Origin: Syntrophaceae bacterium UBA4810 | GTDB taxonomy: Bacteria; Desulfobacterota; Syntrophia; Syntrophales; Smithellaceae | Direction: 5' to 3' | Length of the DNA: 46,441 nt | Assembly (NCBI GenBank): GCA_002402545.1 | Contig: DHGA01000098.1 | Coordinates: forward strand, 158-46,598 | Shown here: piece after piece, positions 43,102-46,441 of the stretch | Position numbering within the stretch: position 1 is the first letter of the stretch | How the letters are laid out: each line of letters starts with the position of its first letter | Made by a program: the position numbers and the translations under genes | Notes under the pieces: generated by a model | What the model was told of the DNA's origin: nothing | Database searches by the model: none | The model's input: the letters and a program-made list of their open reading frames with translations, nothing else

Positions 43102-43243
43102 TCATGACATTTTCAGGCAGACCATTGAGCTGTTAAAGCTAAAAAAGTACAAAAAAGCTGCCTGCTTAAAAATCATCTTATTAGCACTACACATTTTAAC
43201 CTCATGTATGGCGCATATAGTGCAAATATGCGGAAAAAGTCAA
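43102..43243 (-). promoter_or_regulatory. Candidate livK promoter and attenuator leader with Phe-rich mini-ORF
   Basis: On the minus strand TTGACT (43243-43238), an 18-base spacer and TATATG (43219-43214) form a moderate promoter. About 30 bases on, an ATG at 43176 opens a 24-codon ORF (to 43102) reading MIFKQAAFLYFFSFNSS and ending VCLKMS; 6 Phe and 1 Tyr in 24. It has no good ribosome binding site. A CAGGCAG/CTGCCTG pairing (43164-43158 with 43120-43114) encloses most of it. The terminator-like hairpin follows 19 bases after its stop. The pattern is that of transcription attenuation, but T-rich DNA gives Phe codons by chance. Confidence 0.35.
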
Positions 43244-43330
43244 GAAAAAAGTAAGTTTATCATCTTATTACAAGAGTATTTGCCAATAAGATCCAACAAT
43301 AGATTAAAGAAATTCAATTGCTTAATTATC

Positions 43331-43359
43331 TTGACACTATATGTCTATTTTCATATATA
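43331..43359 (+). promoter_or_regulatory. Possible promoter of the pilT-like gene
   Basis: TTGACA (43331-43336), 17 bases, TATATA (43354-43359); with a 19-base spacer TATATT is also available. It lies about 65 bases before the pilT-like start, in a 413-base gap (43009-43421) shared with the divergent livK leader. Confidence 0.4.
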
Positions 43360-43421
43360 TTTAAAGATATCAGTGAATTCATAATGTTAATGATAAATAA
43401 ACTCAACATTCTGGTTTAGCG

Positions 43422-44687
43422 ATGAACCAACGTTTTAAAGATTTAATCCTTGCCGCCATTAAGCAACGCTTGTCTGATCTTCATATTACCGGCGGTTTTC
43501 CTCTCATTTTCCGCAAAGACGGAATGATTCATTTCGACAAAAATATTAAATGGTCACACACAGAAATAGACGCGATGGTTAAAGAGATGCTAAGCGACCG
43601 CCAACTACAAACTCTGCGCAAAAGATGGTCCGTTGATTTTTCTCTTTCTTTTAATCAGGTGCGTGCCCGAGTAAACACTTTCTATACTACCAGAGGCTTA
43701 AGTATGGCTATTCGGCTTCTTCCGGAAACCATACCTGATCTTACCTCTTTAAATCTCCACCCCTCATTAAGCCAAATTACCAAACTTCAATCCGGTCTGG
43801 TTTTAGTTTGCGGCAGCACAGGTTCTGGTAAATCAACCACGATTGCCGCGATTATTGAAGAAATTAACAGAACAAGGCCGGCGCATATCATCACTATCGA
43901 AGACCCGATTGAATATCGTTTTAAACCTAAAAAAGCTTTTATTGAACAGCGCGAAGTTGGCATCCATGTTCCCTCCTTTGACCAGGGTCTTCTTGATGTT
44001 TTAAGGGAAAATCCTGATGTTATTTTTGTGGGGGAATTAAGAGAGCCGGAAACAATCCGCCTGACTCTCAACGCCGCAGAATCGGGGCATCTTGTTTTCG
44101 CCACGTTGCACGCGTCAGACGCGGAAGACGCGGCTTACCGCATAAACAATTGCGCTACCGGCGATAACCAGGATGTTATCCGTTATCAGTTTGCCTCCAC
44201 TATTTCCTGGCTGATTGTACAGCAGTTAACTTATATAAAAACTTTAGATTTTCGTGTGCCCGTTCTCTCTATTCTTCGCGCGACACCATCCGTGCAAAGC
44301 ACTATTCGCGAAAACAAACTGACCCAACTGGAAAATATTATGGTTACAAGCAAAAATGAGGGCATGTTCACGATGAAGCAATACGAGAAAGATTTTTTAA
44401 GTAACCGGCTTTCATCATTTGTTCATCCCCATAAAAGTTTCAGCATGGCGGCGGACTCTTCAAAAGAAAAAGATTATGTTTCTTCCCTTATCGACCCGAA
44501 TGCGATACAGGATGTCATCTATATGTCCACAATAGAGGATGCCTCCAAATCAAACGGTTCTTTGAAATTGACTGCCTCCGACGAGGAAGAGCAGCGTTAT
44601 TTGATTCTCGAAGAACACGACATGAACCTGCAAGAACTTCTCGCCCAATTTGATGAGAAAGCGGATAAAAAAAATCCCCATAAATAG
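43422..44687 (+). CDS. PilT/PilU-type pilus retraction ATPase
   Basis: A 421-residue hexameric secretion-superfamily ATPase. It has an N-terminal PAS-like domain, then Walker A CGSTGSGKSTTIAAIIEEIN, the Asp box ITIEDPIEYRF, Walker B NPDVIFVGELREPETIRLTL, and the His box ESGHLVFATLHASDAEDA. The C-terminal STIRENKLTQLENIMVTSK is PilT-like. It is about 70 residues longer than PilT, with an acidic tail (about 345-421) that does not resemble any known domain. No other pilus genes are nearby. It probably drives type IV pilus retraction or an accessory (PilU-like) function; which one cannot be told. Confidence 0.88.
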   Translation: MNQRFKDLILAAIKQRLSDLHITGGFPLIFRKDGMIHFDKNIKWSHTEIDAMVKEMLSDRQLQTLRKRWSVDFSLSFNQVRARVNTFYTTRGLSMAIRLLPETIPDLTSLNLHPSLSQITKLQSGLVLVCGSTGSGKSTTIAAIIEEINRTRPAHIITIEDPIEYRFKPKKAFIEQREVGIHVPSFDQGLLDVLRENPDVIFVGELREPETIRLTLNAAESGHLVFATLHASDAEDAAYRINNCATGDNQDVIRYQFASTISWLIVQQLTYIKTLDFRVPVLSILRATPSVQSTIRENKLTQLENIMVTSKNEGMFTMKQYEKDFLSNRLSSFVHPHKSFSMAADSSKEKDYVSSLIDPNAIQDVIYMSTIEDASKSNGSLKLTASDEEEQRYLILEEHDMNLQELLAQFDEKADKKNPHK

Positions 44688-44829
44688 TTTACTCATTGAA
44701 AACCTGGTTTAATCTGAAAATAATCAACAACTATCAGTTATTATAGGCATAAAAATAAAAACTTTTGACTTCCGTTCATTCTTGCCTTATGTATCGACAT
44801 GAAAGAAACAAAATTTTTAGGAGTAAAAT

Positions 44830-45879
44830 ATGTTAAAAACAAGAATGACTGAATTATTTGGTATCCGGCACCCGATTATGCTTGCCGGGATGAACTGGAT
44901 AACCGAGCCTAAGCTGGTTTCCGCGGTATGCAACGCGGGAGGTTTGGGAATTCTGGCCATTGCCAGATGCAATCCTAAAGAAACACGGGAAAATATAAAA
45001 CAAGTTCGTGATTTGACGGATAAACCCTTTGGTATTAATCAGATTCTTATAGGTCCCGGGGCGAAAGAAAACATTGCCGTGGCTATCGAAGAAAAAGTTC
45101 CTATAATTAACTATTCTCTTGGCAAGCCCTGGTTTGTCAACGATGTGCACGCCTACGGCGGTAAGGTTGTCGGCACTATTGCCGTTGCCAAGCACGCGGC
45201 CAAAGCCGTGCAACTAGGCTGTGACGCGCTGGTAATAACAGGTCATGAAGCAGCGGCACATGGCGCCGCGGCCACATCGATGGTTTTGATACCTCTTGTC
45301 GCCAGTATGGTTAAAGTTCCATTGATTGCGGCCGGCGGTTTTTATGACGGACGAGGACTGGCGGCCGCACTGGCACTAGGCGCGGATGGCATTTCGATGG
45401 GTAGCAGGTTTATGGTTGTAAAGGAAAGCATGGTTCACGATAATTTCAAAAAACTATGCATCGATGCGTCTGAACAGGATACCCTATACAGCCACGTGTT
45501 TGACGGTATGAATGGACGCGTTTTGAAGACAAAAGAAGCGGAAGCGATGATGAAAAGAAGCTTTCCTATTATTGAAGCTTTTCAGGGCGCATTACTCGTC
45601 AAGAAACTGATGAATCTTTCGTTTGCCAAGTTCTTGGGCGCGACTATTGAAATGCTGCGCGCTGAAGAAGGACATCCTCTTTGGGTATTGGCGCGCCAGG
45701 CCGTGGGTAACATGAAACATCTCAAAGCGCTCAATGAAGGAGATGTGGAAAAAGGAATTTTATTCGCGGGACAATGCTGCGGCGGCATTACCGATATTCC
45801 GACCACAAAAGAACTTATTGATCGCGTAATTGCCGAAGCGGAAACAACACTTTCTAAATTAAATACACTGAAGGCTTAA
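44830..45879 (+). CDS. Nitronate monooxygenase / 2-nitropropane dioxygenase-family FMN protein
   Basis: A 349-residue FMN TIM-barrel protein. Family features: RHPIMLAGMNWITEPKLVSA, NAGGLGILA, ALVITGHEAAAHGAAATSMV (the GxEAGGH-like block, with Ala replacing Gly), IAAGGFYDGRGLAAALALGA and DGISMGSRFM. The family includes nitronate monooxygenases and FabK-type enoyl reductases; in an anaerobe the latter or another reductase activity is as likely (inference). AGGAG lies 8 bases upstream. A bidirectional terminator follows. Confidence 0.85.
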   Translation: MLKTRMTELFGIRHPIMLAGMNWITEPKLVSAVCNAGGLGILAIARCNPKETRENIKQVRDLTDKPFGINQILIGPGAKENIAVAIEEKVPIINYSLGKPWFVNDVHAYGGKVVGTIAVAKHAAKAVQLGCDALVITGHEAAAHGAAATSMVLIPLVASMVKVPLIAAGGFYDGRGLAAALALGADGISMGSRFMVVKESMVHDNFKKLCIDASEQDTLYSHVFDGMNGRVLKTKEAEAMMKRSFPIIEAFQGALLVKKLMNLSFAKFLGATIEMLRAEEGHPLWVLARQAVGNMKHLKALNEGDVEKGILFAGQCCGGITDIPTTKELIDRVIAEAETTLSKLNTLKA

Positions 45880-45884
45880 AATCA

Positions 45885-45918
45885 AAAAAAGTGCGGGAAT
45901 AATTTCCCGCACTTTTTT
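45885..45918. terminator. Bidirectional intrinsic terminator
   Basis: An 8-bp GC-rich stem gtgcggga/tcccgcac plus one A-T pair, flanked by six A on the left and six T on the right. This gives a U-tract on both strands. It lies between the nitronate monooxygenase-like gene (plus) and rsmI (minus), which converge here. Confidence 0.88.
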
Positions 45919-46441
45919 AATTACTCTTTTCTTTATCCAATTTGATGCCTATTTCATAAACTCTCTTTTTGGATACGCCGGTATTTCTCGCGACTTCGGC
46001 TACGGCGTCACGCAAAGACACGTCACTATTTTGTTTGATTTCTGCAATTTTTTGTTTTATTTCTTCATCTGACAGGGCTGTGGCTTTAATTTTTTCTCCC
46101 TTGATAATGATTGTTATTTCCCCTTTAATTTTTCTATCCGTTAATTCATCAATGATTGCGGAAATATAACCTCTTCTAATTTCCTCAAACTTTTTAGTTA
46201 ATTCCCTGGCTAATACAATTTCGCGGTTACCCAGAATATCACGCAAGTCATTTAAGCTGGCCATAATCCTAATCGGCGATTCATAAAATACTATTGTTCT
46301 TTCTTCGCTTTTTAACTCTTGCAGATATTTTTTCCTATCATTTTGACGCGCCGGAAGAAATCCGCAAAAAACAAAACAATCAGCGATAAATCCGGAAACG
46401 CTCAGCGCGGTAATAACAGCTGAAGGCCCGGGAACAGGAAT
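45917..46441 (-). CDS. rsmI: 16S rRNA (cytidine1402-2'-O)-methyltransferase, C-terminal part (5' end outside window)
   Basis: The frame is open from the window edge: it begins IPVPGPSAVITALSVSGFIA, then DCFVFCGFLPARQ and RTIVFYESPIRI, and only the last 174 residues are present. PGPSA plus FxGFLPxR plus FYESPxR are the RsmI signature within the SAM-dependent tetrapyrrole-methylase fold. The enzyme 2'-O-methylates C1402 in the ribosomal decoding centre. The C-terminal half (after about fragment residue 100) is the helical RsmI-specific tail, including a helix-turn-helix-like end (VARNTGVSKKRVYEIGIKL). An internal ATG at 46264 is not the start. Confidence 0.93.
   Translation of the reverse strand: MPVPGPSAVITALSVSGFIADCFVFCGFLPARQNDRKKYLQELKSEERTIVFYESPIRIMASLNDLRDILGNREIVLARELTKKFEEIRRGYISAIIDELTDRKIKGEITIIIKGEKIKATALSDEEIKQKIAEIKQNSDVSLRDAVAEVARNTGVSKKRVYEIGIKLDKEKSN

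Noticed and set aside
44761..44810. TTGACT-N17-TATGTA as a promoter for the nitronate monooxygenase-like gene
   Set aside because: The -10 matches only about half of the consensus, so not listed.
1..46441. tRNA genes, CRISPR arrays, insertion sequences
   Set aside because: Both strands were scanned by eye; no cloverleaf-like CCA/GTTCRA patterns, spaced repeats or transposase motifs were seen.

Overview
The window reads as a chromosomal segment of an anaerobic, Gram-negative, moderately AT-rich bacterium. The best guess is a deltaproteobacterium of the Syntrophales type (Smithella/Syntrophus-like). The guess rests on gene content: indolepyruvate:ferredoxin oxidoreductase (iorAB), an archaeal-type phosphoglycerate mutase, a liv-type ABC uptake operon with an embedded acyl-CoA ligase, a DUF4911 protein, a Wzm/Wzt exporter and a PilT-type ATPase. 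No tRNA, rRNA, CRISPR array, IS element or prophage was seen. The window opens inside dnaE and closes inside rsmI.

Layout. 1-2440: dnaE 3' part, a REP-like hairpin, a UPF0280 gene and a 3' remnant of a GGDEF gene. 2461-4077: an unusual reverse transcriptase with a helical C-terminal half, behind a strong sigma70-like promoter. 4237-11268 (minus): hom-apgM-ybgC-TPR-iorA-iorB-cbpA-like, tightly spaced and probably co-transcribed from a TTGACA promoter. 11597-13764 (plus): ABC-2 permease and Wzt-like ATPase. 13776-16740 (minus): a peptide-modification (RiPP) cassette. 16780-20960 (minus): exported or membrane proteins, including one with a Kunitz/BPTI domain. 21086-25667: small exported proteins, panE, recG. 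25833-30601 (plus): purM, purN, a degenerate FAD-oxidoreductase-like gene, a phosphofructokinase and rpmB. 30598-33957: a hypothetical gene, a DUF4911 gene, recJ and a small membrane protein. 33914-43008 (minus): PaaK-like ligase, SDR, livF-livM-livH-acyl-CoA ligase-livG-livK. 43422-46441: pilT-like, nitronate monooxygenase-like and partial rsmI.

The most interesting system is the RiPP cassette. Two adjacent unlisted small ORFs (16476-16637 and 16280-16444, 53 and 54 residues) share a YF-x-PNI leader motif. They also share a Gly/Ser/Asn-rich tail with three cysteines at matching positions (27, 36, 45/46). They follow a TTGAAA-N17-TATAAT promoter and precede a terminator-like hairpin, two different radical SAM/SPASM enzymes and a PqqD-like peptide-binding protein. 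This resembles the two-SPASM-plus-PqqD cassette that I recall from protein family databases as SynChlorMet, for which I recall no assigned precursor.

Other points of note are the reverse transcriptase (possible anti-phage DRT/Abi-like), a bacterial Kunitz domain with Lys at P1, and a candidate attenuator leader with a Phe-rich mini-ORF upstream of livK. Everything here was read by eye from the sequence; family assignments come from motif recognition, not from searches.
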